48,424 nt of DNA from Thiothrix caldifontis (GCF_900107695.1 NZ_FNQP01000023.1:1-48424), one strand, 5' to 3'. Counted from the stretch's first letter, positions 25,843 through 35,970 are shown. A program made the numbers and translations. Notes: generated from the letters alone by a model not told the origin.

Positions 25843-28263
25843 TTAATGTGGTCTGGCTGGGCTGATTTCCTCTTCGTCAGCCACCACCACTGGGGCGGAA
25901 GATGGTGCTTCCGCATCATCATCCAAGTCCTCATCATCAGCCAAAGGCACTGGCGCATGTTCTAACGCCAAGGCTAATACCTCATCAATCCACTTCACTG
26001 GGCGTATTTCCAAACCTTTTTTGACGTTATCCGGTACTTCTGCTAAATCTTTTTCATTTTCCTTGGGGATCAATACCAGCTTGATACCACCACGGTGCGC
26101 TGCCAGTAGTTTCTCCTTCAAGCCACCGATGGGCAATACCTCTCCGCGCAAAGTAATTTCCCCCGTCATCGCCACATCAGCACGCACAGGGATACGCGTC
26201 ATCGCGGATACCATCGCGGTGACCATACCGACACCTGCACTGGGGCCATCTTTAGGCGTTGCACCTTCAGGCACATGGATGTGTACATTATTCTTGCGCA
26301 GTGATTTACGGGTAATCCCCAAGCTCCGTGCGCGGCTTTTAACCACTGTCTCGGCAGCATGGATAGACTCTTTCATCACTTCGCCCAAACGTCCGGTACT
26401 TTTGATCATGCCATTGCCCGGCAATAAAGCGCTTTCAATGGTGAGCAAGTCACCACCAACCGACGTCCATGCCAAACCCGTGACCTGACCAATCTGGTTA
26501 CTTTTATCCGCACGCCCGTAATCGAAACGTTTCACACCAAGGTATTTCTCAATGTTACGCGGGGTAACGGAACTCTTCTTCTTGTCGCTCAACAAATGCT
26601 CTTTAACGGCTTTGCGGCATAACTTAGAGATTTCACGATCCAAATTACGCACCCCGGCTTCACGGGTGTAATGGCGAATAATATCCATCACCGCGCTATC
26701 GCTAATGGTTAATTCCCCTTTCTTCAACCCATTGGCTTTGATTTGCTTAGGAACCAAGTAATTCTTCGCAATGCTGAGCTTTTCGTCTTCGGTGTAACCC
26801 GGAATGCGGATAACCTCCATGCGATCCAGCAATGGTCCCGGAATTCGCATACTGTTAGAAGTCGCCACGAACATCACATCCGACAAGTCGAAATCCACTT
26901 CCATGTAATGGTCAGCGAAGGTGTGGTTTTGTTCCGGGTCTAATACTTCTAGCAATGCCGACGACGGATCACCGCGAAAATCGGTGGCCATTTTGTCGAT
27001 TTCATCCAGCAAGAACAGTGGATTGCGTGTGCCTACTTTGGTCAAATTCTGAAGAATTTTACCCGGTAATGAACCGATATACGTCCGCCGATGCCCACGA
27101 ATTTCAGCCTCATCGCGTACCCCGCCCAATGCCATCCGCGTAAATTTACGCCCAGTGGCACGCGCAATGGATTGCCCTAAGGAGGTTTTACCCACCCCCG
27201 GCGGCCCTACCAAGCACAGAATCGGGCCTTTGATCTTTTTGACGCGCTGCTGTACGGCAAGGAATTCGAGGATACGTTCTTTGACTTCTTCCAAGCCGTA
27301 ATGGTCTTCGTTAAGCACCTTTTCGGCATCCGGCAAGTTATTATTAACTTTGGATTTTTTCTTCCAAGGCAAATTCACCAGCGCGTCGATATAATTGCGT
27401 ACCACCGTTGCTTCCGCTGACATCGGCGACATCATTTTAAGTTTTTTCAACTCTGCGTCAGCTTTGTCTTTGGCTTCCTTGGGCATACCGGCTGCTTCAA
27501 CTTTACGCAGCAACTCTTCCATTTCATTCGGCGCAGCATCGTCCATCTCACCCAGTTCTTTCTGGATGGCTTTGATTTGCTCGTTGAGGTAATACTCACG
27601 CTGGCTGCGTTCCATCTGTTGCTTAACGCGCCCCCGAATCTTTTTTTCGACTTGCAGCAAGTCGATTTCACCTTCCACTAATTCCATCAGGTACTGAATG
27701 CGCTCTTCAACATCGAGCATTTCCAGTACTTTCTGTTTTTCCGCAATCTTCAAACCCAGATGTGCCGCAATGGTATCGGCTAAGCGTACCGGATCATCAA
27801 TACTGGATAAGGAGGAGAGAATTTCCGGTGGAACTTTTTTATTCAGTTTGACGTATTGTTCAAACAAGCTCACCAAAGAGCGGCTCAGCACATCAATCTT
27901 GCGGCTGTCAGTAGAAACCGAAGCGGCTACTTTGACCCGTGCTGCGGAAAAATCACCGTCATTATCAATTGCGATAATTTCTGCACGCTCCAGCCCCTCC
28001 ACCAGTACTTTCAGCGTACCATCCGGCAGCTTCAGCAGTTGCAGAATGGTGGCAAGCGTACCCATCGTATGCACATCATCTAATTCAGGAGCGTCCACTT
28101 CGGCACTTTTTTGGGCAACCAGCAGGATTTGCTTGTTGCTATCCATCGCCATATCCAATGCTTGGATGGACTTGTTACGCCCGACAAACAAGGGGATCAC
28201 CATGTGTGGGTACACCACAACATCACGCAACGGTAAAACGGGAACGATGATTGATTCAGCCAT
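25843..28263 (-). CDS. lon: ATP-dependent protease La
   Basis: 806 residues. N-terminal substrate domain ([20 protein letters not shown]), coiled-coil linker, AAA+ module with Walker [12 protein letters not shown] and Walker [12 protein letters not shown], and the Ser-Lys protease domain with catalytic Ser in [11 protein letters not shown] (~677) and Lys in [13 protein letters not shown]. The acidic tail ([20 protein letters not shown]) is longer than in E. coli. Degrades misfolded and regulatory proteins. The ribosome-binding site is weak (GTGAGT). Confidence 0.98.
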   Translation of the reverse strand: MAESIIVPVLPLRDVVVYPHMVIPLFVGRNKSIQALDMAMDSNKQILLVAQKSAEVDAPELDDVHTMGTLATILQLLKLPDGTLKVLVEGLERAEIIAIDNDGDFSAARVKVAASVSTDSRKIDVLSRSLVSLFEQYVKLNKKVPPEILSSLSSIDDPVRLADTIAAHLGLKIAEKQKVLEMLDVEERIQYLMELVEGEIDLLQVEKKIRGRVKQQMERSQREYYLNEQIKAIQKELGEMDDAAPNEMEELLRKVEAAGMPKEAKDKADAELKKLKMMSPMSAEATVVRNYIDALVNLPWKKKSKVNNNLPDAEKVLNEDHYGLEEVKERILEFLAVQQRVKKIKGPILCLVGPPGVGKTSLGQSIARATGRKFTRMALGGVRDEAEIRGHRRTYIGSLPGKILQNLTKVGTRNPLFLLDEIDKMATDFRGDPSSALLEVLDPEQNHTFADHYMEVDFDLSDVMFVATSNSMRIPGPLLDRMEVIRIPGYTEDEKLSIAKNYLVPKQIKANGLKKGELTISDSAVMDIIRHYTREAGVRNLDREISKLCRKAVKEHLLSDKKKSSVTPRNIEKYLGVKRFDYGRADKSNQIGQVTGLAWTSVGGDLLTIESALLPGNGMIKSTGRLGEVMKESIHAAETVVKSRARSLGITRKSLRKNNVHIHVPEGATPKDGPSAGVGMVTAMVSAMTRIPVRADVAMTGEITLRGEVLPIGGLKEKLLAAHRGGIKLVLIPKENEKDLAEVPDNVKKGLEIRPVKWIDEVLALALEHAPVPLADDEDLDDDAEAPSSAPVVVADEEEISPARPH

Positions 28264-28293
28264 AATAAGTACTCACTGTGGCGGATAGGAGGG

Positions 28294-28321
28294 TGGCGTG
28301 CTGAAAAACATCAGCACGCCA
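28294..28321 (-). terminator. 11-bp hairpin between clpX and lon
   Basis: TGGCGTGCTGA (28294-28304) and TCAGCACGCCA (28311-28321) form a perfect stem with a 6-base loop, 8 bases after the clpX stop. No T-run follows on the minus strand, so it may be an attenuator or mRNA-stabilising stem rather than a full terminator. Confidence 0.5.
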
Positions 28322-28328
28322 ACAAATG

Positions 28329-29615
28329 TTATTCGCCTGCGGCTAATTGCTGCTGCGGCTCGACATTTTCATAGATCAGATACGGTTGGGATTCGCCTTT
28401 GACGACGGAATCATCCACCACCACCTTGCTGACGTTCTGCTCAGATGGCAGGTCGTACATGGTATCCAGCAAGATTTTTTCCATAATGGAACGCAAACCA
28501 CGCGCCCCGGTTTTGCGCTCCATCGCTTTGCGGGCAATCGAATGCAGCGCGTCCTCACGGAAGACCAATTCGGCACCTTCCATCTCAAACAGCTTGGCGT
28601 ATTGCTTAGTCAGCGCATTGCGCGGTTCGGTGAGAATTTGTACCAATGCCGTCTCATCCAGCTCTTCCAAGGTGGCGATGACAGGCAAACGCCCCACAAA
28701 TTCTGGAATCAAACCGTAATGCACCAAGTCTTCGGCTTCGATGTCTTTGATAACTTCACCGAAACTGCGGCTTTCTTCCGGTGATTTCACTTTGGCGGAA
28801 AAGCCAATGCTGCCTTTCTCGGTACGGCGGCGGATGACTTTATCCATACCGGAAAATGCACCACCCACAATGAATAAGATATTGCGGGTATCGACTTGCA
28901 AGAATTCTTGTTGCGGGTGTTTACGCCCACCTTGCGGCGGTACGGAGGCTACAGTGCCTTCGATCAGTTTCAGCAGGGCTTGCTGCACACCTTCGCCAGA
29001 CACATCACGGGTAATAGAGGGATTATCGGCTTTGCGGGAAATCTTGTCGATTTCGTCGATGTAGACAATACCTGTCTGAGCTTTTTCGACATCGTAATCG
29101 CATTTTTGCAACAGCTTTTGGATAATGTTTTCCACATCCTCGCCTACATAACCAGCTTCGGTCAGGGTCGTGGCATCAGCAATGGTAAACGGTACATTCA
29201 GCAAGCGTGCCAAGGTTTCCGCCAGCAAAGTTTTACCACTACCCGTCGGGCCAATCAGCAAGATATTGCTTTTTGCCAACTCGACCTCATCTTTGCCGCT
29301 ACCTTTTTTGTACAAGCGCTTGTAGTGATTGTAAACCGCTACTGAAAGCACGCGCTTTGCTAATTCCTGACCAATCACGTATTCATCAAGGTTGCCTTTG
29401 ATCTCACGCGGCGTCGGCAGGGAAGATTGTTCATCAGACCCTTGCGCGGTATGCATTTCCTCTTGAATGATGTCATTACACAAATCCACACATTCATCAC
29501 AAATGAACACCGAAGGGCCAGCGATCAGCTTGCGTACTTCGTGCTGGCTTTTTCCGCAGAAAGAGCAATACAGCAGCTTGCCGCTATCGTGATCGCCTCT
29601 TCTATCTTTACTCAT
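28329..29615 (-). CDS. clpX: ClpXP unfoldase subunit ClpX
   Basis: 428 residues from [20 protein letters not shown]. Zinc-binding domain with CSFCGKSQ and CDECVDLC, then AAA+ with Walker [16 protein letters not shown], Walker [13 protein letters not shown], the ClpP-binding IGF-type loop region ([11 protein letters not shown]) and pore motif GYVGEDVEN. The ATG at 29615 with AGAGG five bases upstream is preferred over an earlier in-frame start. Separated from clpP by ~250 bases that contain a strong terminator, so it probably has its own promoter. Confidence 0.97.
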   Translation of the reverse strand: MSKDRRGDHDSGKLLYCSFCGKSQHEVRKLIAGPSVFICDECVDLCNDIIQEEMHTAQGSDEQSSLPTPREIKGNLDEYVIGQELAKRVLSVAVYNHYKRLYKKGSGKDEVELAKSNILLIGPTGSGKTLLAETLARLLNVPFTIADATTLTEAGYVGEDVENIIQKLLQKCDYDVEKAQTGIVYIDEIDKISRKADNPSITRDVSGEGVQQALLKLIEGTVASVPPQGGRKHPQQEFLQVDTRNILFIVGGAFSGMDKVIRRRTEKGSIGFSAKVKSPEESRSFGEVIKDIEAEDLVHYGLIPEFVGRLPVIATLEELDETALVQILTEPRNALTKQYAKLFEMEGAELVFREDALHSIARKAMERKTGARGLRSIMEKILLDTMYDLPSEQNVSKVVVDDSVVKGESQPYLIYENVEPQQQLAAGE

Positions 29616-29794
29616 CAGAACCTCTATCCTGTGCCGCTTCACGACACATCAACGATGTAAACCAACGGACTATGTTGTGTCCGTATGACTGCTTTCAAGC
29701 TATATTATTCTAATAAACTTGTCTTGTTACAAGAATACTCGCCTTTTACAAGTATTTTATGCTTCTTTTGCTGAAAAATACCTGTCCAGACACG

Positions 29795-29822
29795 AAAACA
29801 GCCTGTAAAGACAGGCTGTTTT
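29795..29822 (-). terminator. Strong bidirectional terminator between clpP and clpX
   Basis: Perfect 12-bp stem AAAACAGCCTGT (29795-29806) / ACAGGCTGTTTT (29811-29822) with loop AAAG and T-runs on both strands. It lies 43 bases beyond the clpP stop and would uncouple clpX from clpP. Confidence 0.85.
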
Positions 29823-29837
29823 CTGACAAATGGCTAT

Positions 29838-29861
29838 GTAGGTTGGACTTTAGTCCGACAA
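29838..29861. repeat. REP-like palindrome
   Basis: GTAGGTTGGACTTTAGTCCGACAA contains the dyad TTGGACT-TT-AGTCCGA. This GTAGGTTGG-ACTTTAGT-CCGAC type of palindrome recurs in many bacterial intergenic regions (recollection). I saw one copy here. Confidence 0.45.
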
Positions 29862-29865
29862 TCCA

Positions 29866-30480
29866 TTACGTGCGAACTGTCAAGACCTCATCAATCAAGC
29901 CGTATTCACGCGCCTGCACCGCATCCATAAAGTTATCCCGATCCGTGTCTTGCTCAATACGCTCGACCGTTTGCCCGGTATGACCCGCCAATACTTTATT
30001 TAAAATCTCACGCATTTTGAGAATTTCACGCGCTTGGATTTCAATATCAGAAGCTTGTCCACGCGAGCCACCCGACGGCTGGTGAATCATGACGCGCGAA
30101 TGTGGCAGTGCGAAACGCTTGCCCTTTTCACCCGCTGCCAATAACACCGCGCCCATGCTGGCTGCCTGACCAATACACAAGGTACTGACTTGTGGCTTGA
30201 TAAACTTCATGGTGTCGTAAATCGCCATGCCTGCGGTAATCACACCACCTGGTGAGTTGATATACAAGTGAATATCTTTCTCAGGGTTTTCGGATTCGAG
30301 GAACAGCAACTGCGCCACAATCAGGTTAGCCATGTAATCTTCGACTTCACCCACACAGAAAATGACCCGTTCCCGCAGCAAGCGCGAGTAGATGTCAAAG
30401 GCGCGTTCGCCACGAGCAGATTGCTCGATAACCATTGGAACGCCAACAGCGCGTGGTTCAATCGGGTTTATTCCAAACAT
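29866..30480 (-). CDS. clpP: ATP-dependent Clp protease proteolytic subunit
   Basis: 204 residues. Catalytic Ser in [14 protein letters not shown], His in [13 protein letters not shown], Asp in the handle/tail region ([10 protein letters not shown]). The body begins [20 protein letters not shown], so the first ~15 residues are the propeptide. Tetradecameric serine protease working with ClpX. Thirty bases downstream of tig, so tig-clpP is an operon. Confidence 0.97.
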   Translation of the reverse strand: MFGINPIEPRAVGVPMVIEQSARGERAFDIYSRLLRERVIFCVGEVEDYMANLIVAQLLFLESENPEKDIHLYINSPGGVITAGMAIYDTMKFIKPQVSTLCIGQAASMGAVLLAAGEKGKRFALPHSRVMIHQPSGGSRGQASDIEIQAREILKMREILNKVLAGHTGQTVERIEQDTDRDNFMDAVQAREYGLIDEVLTVRT

Positions 30481-30509
30481 TACAACCTACCTTTATCTGT
30501 TTACAGGAC

Positions 30510-31817
30510 TCAGGCTTGTGCCTGTTCCGGCTTCTTAGGGTTCATGACGCTATCGAAGTCGCGGGTTTCGTCGTTGACGGTGGCCTTTTCCATAACCCAT
30601 TCAACGATCATTTCTTCCATTACCGCTGCTTCGATGGTCTGCATGGCTTGACGGTTGCTCCGGTAGTAGTCTTTCAGCGCTTGCGGATCTTCGTAGCTGG
30701 CAGCCACGGTTTCCAACATTGCCTCAACCCGTGCCGGGTCGCGTTGCAGGCTGTGTTGGCGAATCACTTCACCCACAATCAAACCCAACTTCACGCGGCG
30801 CTCTGCTTGCGGCGCAAACAACTCGTCGGGGATATTATCCGCCGGAGAGCCAGTGTTTTGCGAGAACTCATCACGAACGTAGCGGATTTCTTCCGTCACC
30901 AGCGACTTAGGAATATCAATGCTGTGCAGTTCCGCCAAACCGTCCATGACCTGCTGCTTGAGCTGAGTTTTAATGGCAGTATCGAGTTCGCGCTGCATAT
31001 TCTTTTTGATTTCAGCACGGAAATCATCGACAGAACCGCTTTCTACGCCGAATTTAGTGATGAAATCGGTGCCGACTTCTGGCAAGACGGAAGCACGCAC
31101 TTGCTTCATGGTCAGCTTGAATTGTGCCGTTTTACCTTTCAGGTTTTCAGCGTGGTAAGTATCAGGGAACGCCACATCAATGGTTTTCACTTCACCAGCT
31201 TTCATGCCAATCAGACCGTCTTCAAAGTCTTTTAACATGCGACCCGCGCCGAGTTCGACCGAATAATCTTCCGCCGCACCGCCTTCAAAGGCTTCGCCAT
31301 CGACAGAACCGTCGAAATCGACTTTTACCGTGTCGCCTACCGCAGCAGCGCGGTCAACTTCATTCCATTCTTGATTTTGCTTGCGGATGACATCAATCAT
31401 CTTGTCGAGATCAGCGTCAGCAATGTCTGCAACCGGGCGAGTAATCGTCAGGGTTTCAACGCCTGCAATCACCACCTCTGGGTAAACTTGGAAACTCGCC
31501 ACGAATTCGAGGTCTTTACCGGCTTCCATCGTTTTCAGGTCGATTTCTGGCAAACCTGCGACACGCAATTTTTCTTGATTAGCTGCGTCTTGGAAAGCAG
31601 AACCCAGCAACTTTTCCACTACCTCGTAACGCACACCCTCTTCATAGCGTTTTTTGACCACGCTAAACGGCACTTTGCCGGGGCGGAAACCGTCGATTTT
31701 GACGCGACCCACCATGCCTTTCAGGCGTTTTTCTACTTCTTGGTCGATTTTTTGGGCAGGAACTGCCACTGTCATTTTGCGGTCGATGTTACCGGTTGTT
31801 TCGACAGAAAATTGCAT
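30510..31817 (-). CDS. tig: Trigger factor
   Basis: 435 residues: ribosome-binding domain with GFRPGKVPFSVVKKRY, PPIase (FKBP-like) domain (AAVGDTVKVDFDGSVDGEAF) and helical C-terminal chaperone arms. Ribosome-associated chaperone with peptidyl-prolyl isomerase activity. Follows the Pro-Arg-His-Leu tRNA cluster and precedes clpP, the usual gammaproteobacterial order. Start MQFSVETTGNIDRKMTV is typical. Confidence 0.98.
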   Translation of the reverse strand: MQFSVETTGNIDRKMTVAVPAQKIDQEVEKRLKGMVGRVKIDGFRPGKVPFSVVKKRYEEGVRYEVVEKLLGSAFQDAANQEKLRVAGLPEIDLKTMEAGKDLEFVASFQVYPEVVIAGVETLTITRPVADIADADLDKMIDVIRKQNQEWNEVDRAAAVGDTVKVDFDGSVDGEAFEGGAAEDYSVELGAGRMLKDFEDGLIGMKAGEVKTIDVAFPDTYHAENLKGKTAQFKLTMKQVRASVLPEVGTDFITKFGVESGSVDDFRAEIKKNMQRELDTAIKTQLKQQVMDGLAELHSIDIPKSLVTEEIRYVRDEFSQNTGSPADNIPDELFAPQAERRVKLGLIVGEVIRQHSLQRDPARVEAMLETVAASYEDPQALKDYYRSNRQAMQTIEAAVMEEMIVEWVMEKATVNDETRDFDSVMNPKKPEQAQA

Positions 31818-31888
31818 GTAAAAACCTCGTTACGAGCCTGACATCCACCGATGCAGGGCAGATCATCATTAAAATCAAGGAGTTAAAG

Positions 31889-31973
31889 TGGTGCGAAAAG
31901 AGAGACTCGAACTCTCACGCCTTGCGGCGCTGGTACCTAAAACCAGTGCGTCTACCAATTCCGCCATTTTCGC
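31889..31973 (-). tRNA. tRNA-Leu(TAG)
   Basis: 85 bases with a long variable arm (CGCCGCAAGGCG). Acceptor GCGAAAA / TTTTCGC, anticodon stem CTGGT / ACCAG with loop TTTAGGT giving TAG, encoded CCA. Confidence 0.96.
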
Positions 31974-32079
31974 ATATATCAATTGCGGATTCCGGTCAGC
32001 AAACCCTACCGAGAATCACGAAGGAGGCGATTATACACAGCCTGTTAGCTTTTGCATAATATTTGAAGCGGGAAAAAAG

Positions 32080-32156
32080 TGGGGTGGCTGATGGGGCTCG
32101 AACCCACGACCACCGGAATCACAATCCAGTGCTCTACCAACTGAGCTACAGTCACC
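32080..32156 (-). tRNA. tRNA-His(GTG)
   Basis: Extra 5' G (-1) opposite C73 as required for histidyl-tRNA, anticodon loop TTGTGAT with GTG, encoded CCA. The acceptor stem GTGACTG / CAGCCAC has an A-C opposition at position 4:69; otherwise a normal cloverleaf. Confidence 0.95.
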
Positions 32157-32186
32157 ACTGAAAACATTATCTGCTGGGGGCATTAA

Positions 32187-32262
32187 TGGCGCGCCCGGCA
32201 GGGCTCGAACCTGCAACCTACGGCTTAGAAGGCCGTTGCTCTATCCATTGAGCTACGGGCGC
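32187..32262 (-). tRNA. tRNA-Arg(TCT)
   Basis: Acceptor GCGCCCG / CGGGCGC, anticodon loop CTTCTAA with TCT, T-arm CAGGTTCGAGCCCTG, discriminator G, encoded CCA. Confidence 0.96.
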
Positions 32263-32280
32263 AAGTAAGAGTTGAAAAGT

Positions 32281-32357
32281 TGGTCGGAGTAGAGGGATTT
32301 GAACCCCCGACCACCTGTACCCAAAACAGGTGCGCTACCAGGCTGCGCTATACTCCG
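32281..32357 (-). tRNA. tRNA-Pro(TGG)
   Basis: Acceptor CGGAGTA / TACTCCG, anticodon loop TTTGGGT with TGG, T-arm GGGGGTTCAAATCCC, encoded CCA. First gene of the Pro-Arg-His-Leu cluster upstream of tig. Confidence 0.96.
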
Positions 32358-32455
32358 ACGTTGAGAGGTAAAGAATACGTTGATTCCGTTCCTCAATCAA
32401 GAGCGCGAACTATACGTAGCACACACTCTTACGTCAAGCCCCTTACCGGACTTTT

Positions 32456-33343
32456 TTAGGCAGCTTTAGCAGTACTGGGTTTCAATGTCACAATATTATC
32501 CCTTGCGGGCTGCACTTCCTCATCTTCCACTGACACAGATACTGTTTTACGCCCGTGCCGCTCGTACAAAAAGCTCAACACTGCCTTGCGGCAACGCATG
32601 TATTCCACTGATTCCGCCATCGCCACCCGATTACGCGGGCGCGGCAAATTCACCTGCACAATATCCCCCACACTTGCCGCCGGGCCATTCGACATCATCA
32701 CAATCCGGTCTGACAGCAACACCGCCTCGTCAACATCGTGGGTAATCATGATCACGGTATTGCCCAGTGTCGCCTGAATTTCCATCATGGAATCCTGCAA
32801 ATGCGCCCGGGTCAAGGCATCCAGTGCGCCAAAAGGCTCATCCAGCAACAGCACCTGCGGCTGCATCGCCAAGGCACGCGCAATCCCGACCCGCTGCTTC
32901 ATCCCGCCGGAAATTTCATCGGGGCGTTTGTGCATGGCATGATCCATGTGTACCAGCGTCAGATTGTGCTCAATCCATTCGCGCATTTCGGCTTTGGACT
33001 TTTTGCCCTTGAAGACCTGTTTCACTGCCAATTCGACGTTTTCATACGCCGTCAGCCAAGGCAATAAGGAATGGTTCTGAAATACCACCGCCCGTTCCGG
33101 CCCCGGCTCATTGACTTCGCGCCCATCCAGAATCACCCCGCCTTCGGTGGCTTGATACAAGCCTGCGACGATGTTCAGCACGGTGGATTTGCCGCAGCCG
33201 GAATGCCCAATAATCGACACAAATTCCCCCTTTTCAATGCGTAAATCCACTTTGTCGAGCGCACGAAACGGCCCTTGCGGGGTGGGAAAGTCGATGGATA
33301 CCTGTGAAATCAGCAGGTGATCCGTGTGTTTTGTTGTCATCAC
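32456..33343 (-). CDS. nrtD: Nitrate ABC transporter ATP-binding protein
   Basis: 295 residues. Walker A GHSGCGKSTVLNIVAG, Q-loop region ERAVVFQNHSLLPWLTAYEN, signature EISGGMKQRVGIARAL and Walker B VLLLDEPFGALDALTR with H-loop MITHDVDEA. The sequence DREVNEPGPER-like segment (DGREVNEPGPERAVVF) and the tail with VNLPRPRNRVAMAESVEYM are typical of NrtD/CmpD rather than taurine or aliphatic sulfonate ATPases. Third gene of nrtABD, 16 bases after nrtB. NrtC (fused ATPase/sensor) is absent. Confidence 0.9.
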   Translation of the reverse strand: MMTTKHTDHLLISQVSIDFPTPQGPFRALDKVDLRIEKGEFVSIIGHSGCGKSTVLNIVAGLYQATEGGVILDGREVNEPGPERAVVFQNHSLLPWLTAYENVELAVKQVFKGKKSKAEMREWIEHNLTLVHMDHAMHKRPDEISGGMKQRVGIARALAMQPQVLLLDEPFGALDALTRAHLQDSMMEIQATLGNTVIMITHDVDEAVLLSDRIVMMSNGPAASVGDIVQVNLPRPRNRVAMAESVEYMRCRKAVLSFLYERHGRKTVSVSVEDEEVQPARDNIVTLKPSTAKAA

Positions 33344-33359
33344 TCTTCTCCTTATGCGC

Positions 33360-34292
33360 TTAACGCAATGCCGCGCTCTTATCCCACGACACCTGACGTT
33401 GCAGCAGCAACATGCCGCGATCCAGCGCGAAACCGATTAAACCAATCACAATCACCGCCACCATAATCCGCCCCAGCGAATTGGAACTGCCGTTTTGGAA
33501 CTCATCCCACACGAATTTGCCCAAACCGGGGTTTTGCGCCAGCATTTCCGCCGCAATCAGCACCATCCACGCAATCCCCAAGGATAAACGCAAGCCGGTA
33601 AAAATCATCGGAATCGCAGAAGGCAGCACGATTTTACGCACATGCGTCCACCAGCTCAGGCGCAGTACCTTGCTGACGTTCTGCAAATCCTTGCTGATAT
33701 TGGCGACACCGACCGTGGTATTGATAATGGTCGGCCACAAACAGCACAGCAGCACCGTCAACGCCGAGTTGATGAACGATTTATCAAACGTCGGGTCATC
33801 CGACACATACACCGCACTCACGATCATGGTCACAATCGGCAACCACGCCAGCGGTGATACCGGCTTGAAAAGCTGAATCAACGGGTTAAGCGCGGCGTAC
33901 ACCGTCTGGCTCAACCCCGCCACAATCCCCAGCGGAATCGCAATAAATCCCGCCAACACAAAGCCCGTCATCACGGTGACAATGCTTGTCACAATTTGAT
34001 CAAAAAATGTCGCTTTACCGGTGTAAGGGCGGATACTGACCTCAGCATTCGGGTCTTCCGCCAACGCGGTAGCATTGCGTTCCTCTTGCCGCTGGTAAAA
34101 CTCCACCTCTTTCTGGCGTGCTGCCTGATGCTCATCAATCAGGCCAGTAAATTGCTCGAAAACCTGCACCGGCCCCGGCACTGCCCCCAACGACGTTACA
34201 ATCTTGGGCGCACCAATCTGCCAAATCGCCAGAAACAGCAGGATACCGAGAAACGGCGCGACGAGGGTCTGGAATAGTTGCTTGGTGTTCAT
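33360..34292 (-). CDS. nrtB: Nitrate ABC transporter permease
   Basis: 310 residues with about six membrane segments, first near residues 10-28. A soluble charged insertion (~55-95, HQAARQKEVEFYQRQEERNA) is typical of nitrate/bicarbonate permeases. The EAA-type loop is GLRLSLGIAWMVLIAAEMLA. Inner membrane. It starts 15 bases after the nrtA stop and is co-transcribed. Confidence 0.9.
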   Translation of the reverse strand: MNTKQLFQTLVAPFLGILLFLAIWQIGAPKIVTSLGAVPGPVQVFEQFTGLIDEHQAARQKEVEFYQRQEERNATALAEDPNAEVSIRPYTGKATFFDQIVTSIVTVMTGFVLAGFIAIPLGIVAGLSQTVYAALNPLIQLFKPVSPLAWLPIVTMIVSAVYVSDDPTFDKSFINSALTVLLCCLWPTIINTTVGVANISKDLQNVSKVLRLSWWTHVRKIVLPSAIPMIFTGLRLSLGIAWMVLIAAEMLAQNPGLGKFVWDEFQNGSSNSLGRIMVAVIVIGLIGFALDRGMLLLQRQVSWDKSAALR

Positions 34293-34307
34293 AGGAATAC
34301 CCTCCCC

Positions 34308-35708
34308 TTAAACCTTATCATCCTTCTTCAACCCGATCTTGAACTGCTCGATGTACTCGTTCGGCTTTTTGCCGTCGTAACTCGTACCGTCGATGAAGTC
34401 GCTGGTCGCAGGCTTATAACCGCTTTCTGCTCCAAAATCCGGGAAATCTTCCTTCTTCATTTTGCCGTCTGCAATCAGGGCTTCTGCGGCGATTTTGAAG
34501 ATGTCAGGGCGGTAAACCTTCTTGGCAGTTTCGTCAAACCACTTGTCATCCTTAGGTTCGCCGATTTGACCCCAGCGGCGCATTTGCGTCAGATACCACA
34601 CCGCATCAGAGTAGTACGGGTAAGTGGCGTTGTAGCGGAAAAACACGTTGAAATCCGGTACCTCGCGCTTGTCACCTTTTTCATACTCAAACGTGCCGAT
34701 CATGGAGTTTTCCAATACTGCTTTGTCAGCGCCGACGTATTCCGGCTTGGAAAGGATTTCCACGGCTTCTTTGCGATTGGCATTATTGTTTTCATCCAAC
34801 CAGTAAGCAGCGCGGATCAGGGCTTTCACCAAACGTGCAGTGGTATTCGGGTTCTTTTCAGCAAATGCCTTGGTGATGCCGAAGACTTTTTCCGGGTTGT
34901 TTTTCCAGATTTCGTAGTCGGTAATGACCGGCACACCAATACCTTTGGCGACCGCTTGCTGGTTCCACGGTTCGCCGACGCAATAGCCATCAATCGTGCC
35001 TGCTTCCATCGTGGCGGGCATTTGCGGTGGCGGAGTAACGGAAAGCATTACATCCGCACCAATCTGCCCCTTGATGTCATCCTTACCCGGCGCGTAAGTG
35101 CCAGGGTTGAGGCCACCCGCTGCCAACCAGTAACGCAACTCGTAGTTGTGGGTGGAAACCGGAAACACCATGCCCATGTTGAACGGCTTGCCTTCCTTCT
35201 TGTATTCCTCAACCACCGCTTTGAGTGCGTCCGCTTTAATGGGGTGAACGGGCTTGCCGTCTTTCATTTCCAGATGCGGCTTCATTTTTTCCCAAACGGC
35301 GTTGGAAACCGTGATGCCGTTGCCGTTCAAGTCCATCGAAAACGGGGTAATAATGTCCACCTTGGTGCCGAAACCGATGGTAGCGGCGAGTGGTTGCCCT
35401 GCCAGCATGTGTGCGCCATCGAGTTGCCCATCGACTACACCATCCAGTAACACTTTCCAGTTGGCTTGCGCTTCGAGCTTGACGAATAGCCCTTCGTCTT
35501 CAAAGAAGCCTTTTTCATAGGCAATCGCCAGCGGAGCCATGTCGGTCAGTTTAATGAAACCCAATTTCAGGTCAGCCTTTTCCGGCTTACCAATCTCGGC
35601 GTGTGCGTTGGTGCTAAGCAGCCCTGTACCCATGCTCAAAGTTAAGGCCAACGCCAGTGTCGCTTTTTTGAGGAAGGCACGGCGTTCGGTTGCGTGTGTG
35701 TTGCTCAT
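34308..35708 (-). CDS. nrtA: Nitrate-binding periplasmic protein NrtA (Tat-exported)
   Basis: About 466 residues from the ATG at 35708. Twin-arginine signal peptide [20 protein letters not shown] ending AHA. The CmpA/NrtA fold is shown by [60 protein letters not shown] and [20 protein letters not shown]. Binds nitrate (possibly nitrite) and delivers it to NrtBD. First gene of the operon, behind a leader with terminator and a sigma-54 promoter. An in-frame upstream start exists but lies within the leader just after the T-run. Confidence 0.92.
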   Translation of the reverse strand: MSNTHATERRAFLKKATLALALTLSMGTGLLSTNAHAEIGKPEKADLKLGFIKLTDMAPLAIAYEKGFFEDEGLFVKLEAQANWKVLLDGVVDGQLDGAHMLAGQPLAATIGFGTKVDIITPFSMDLNGNGITVSNAVWEKMKPHLEMKDGKPVHPIKADALKAVVEEYKKEGKPFNMGMVFPVSTHNYELRYWLAAGGLNPGTYAPGKDDIKGQIGADVMLSVTPPPQMPATMEAGTIDGYCVGEPWNQQAVAKGIGVPVITDYEIWKNNPEKVFGITKAFAEKNPNTTARLVKALIRAAYWLDENNNANRKEAVEILSKPEYVGADKAVLENSMIGTFEYEKGDKREVPDFNVFFRYNATYPYYSDAVWYLTQMRRWGQIGEPKDDKWFDETAKKVYRPDIFKIAAEALIADGKMKKEDFPDFGAESGYKPATSDFIDGTSYDGKKPNEYIEQFKIGLKKDDKV

Positions 35709-35730
35709 CGTAAAAACCTTTTTCGTAGCC

Positions 35731-35785
35731 AAAAAAAAAGCCCTGACAATCTGTTGGCGGAGGAGGAACCAACAGTCGTCAGGGC
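35731..35785 (-). terminator. Intrinsic terminator in the nrtABD leader (regulated)
   Basis: On the minus strand GCCCTGAC (35785-35778) pairs with GTCAGGGC (35747-35740), enclosing a further stem CTGTTGG / CCAACAG, followed by nine T (35739-35731). It ends only 22 bases before the nrtA start codon, so it must be overridden for expression; the ANTAR protein NasT encoded at 40736-41320 is the likely antiterminator. Confidence 0.85.
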
Positions 35786-35801
35786 AGCTTTACCCAAATA
35801 C

Positions 35802-35868
35802 CCGCGCTACATCGCACGGTTAGGAGGAGGAGTCACTTCATGATTACGCAGTCGCCGTTGACTGCATG
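35802..35868 (-). promoter_or_regulatory. ANTAR-type leader RNA hairpins upstream of nrtA
   Basis: First hairpin 35848-35865: stem GCAGTC / GACTGC with hexaloop AACGGC, having A at loop position 1 and G at position 4, the defined ANTAR-binding loop. Second hairpin 35802-35819: stem CCGTGC / GCGCGG with hexaloop GATGTA, which keeps G4 but has G instead of A at position 1. The linker is about 28 bases. The predicted transcription start (~35868) lies just before the first hairpin. Confidence 0.7.
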
Positions 35869-35878
35869 AGGGTTATAA

Positions 35879-35895
35879 TGCAAGGGGTGTGCCAA
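35879..35895 (-). promoter_or_regulatory. Sigma-54 (RpoN) promoter of nrtABD
   Basis: TTGGCACACCCCTTGCA on the minus strand matches the -24/-12 consensus (TGGCAC-N5-TTGCA) with exactly ten bases between GG and GC. Position relative to the leader hairpins and the operon fits perfectly. Confidence 0.85.
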
Positions 35896-35970
35896 ATGTA
35901 AAAATAACGGATTGGTGGCGAATTTGGTGGGTTTCGCGGGTACTCTACCCACCCTACGATTCATTAGGCT

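Noticed and set aside
28347-29345. Long plus-strand reading frames opposite clpX, lon and tig
   Set aside because: They lie fully inside strongly conserved minus-strand genes, have no ribosome-binding sites of note and no recognisable motifs.
34278-35450. A 390-codon plus-strand frame opposite nrtA
   Set aside because: It is the antisense of a clearly assigned substrate-binding protein; its composition (many Phe, His, Arg) reflects codon shadowing.
32456-35708. Taurine, aliphatic sulfonate or bicarbonate transporter instead of nitrate
   Set aside because: The Tat-exported CmpA/NrtA-type binding protein together with nasS-nasT and the ANTAR leader favour nitrate; bicarbonate (Cmp) would not carry this leader.
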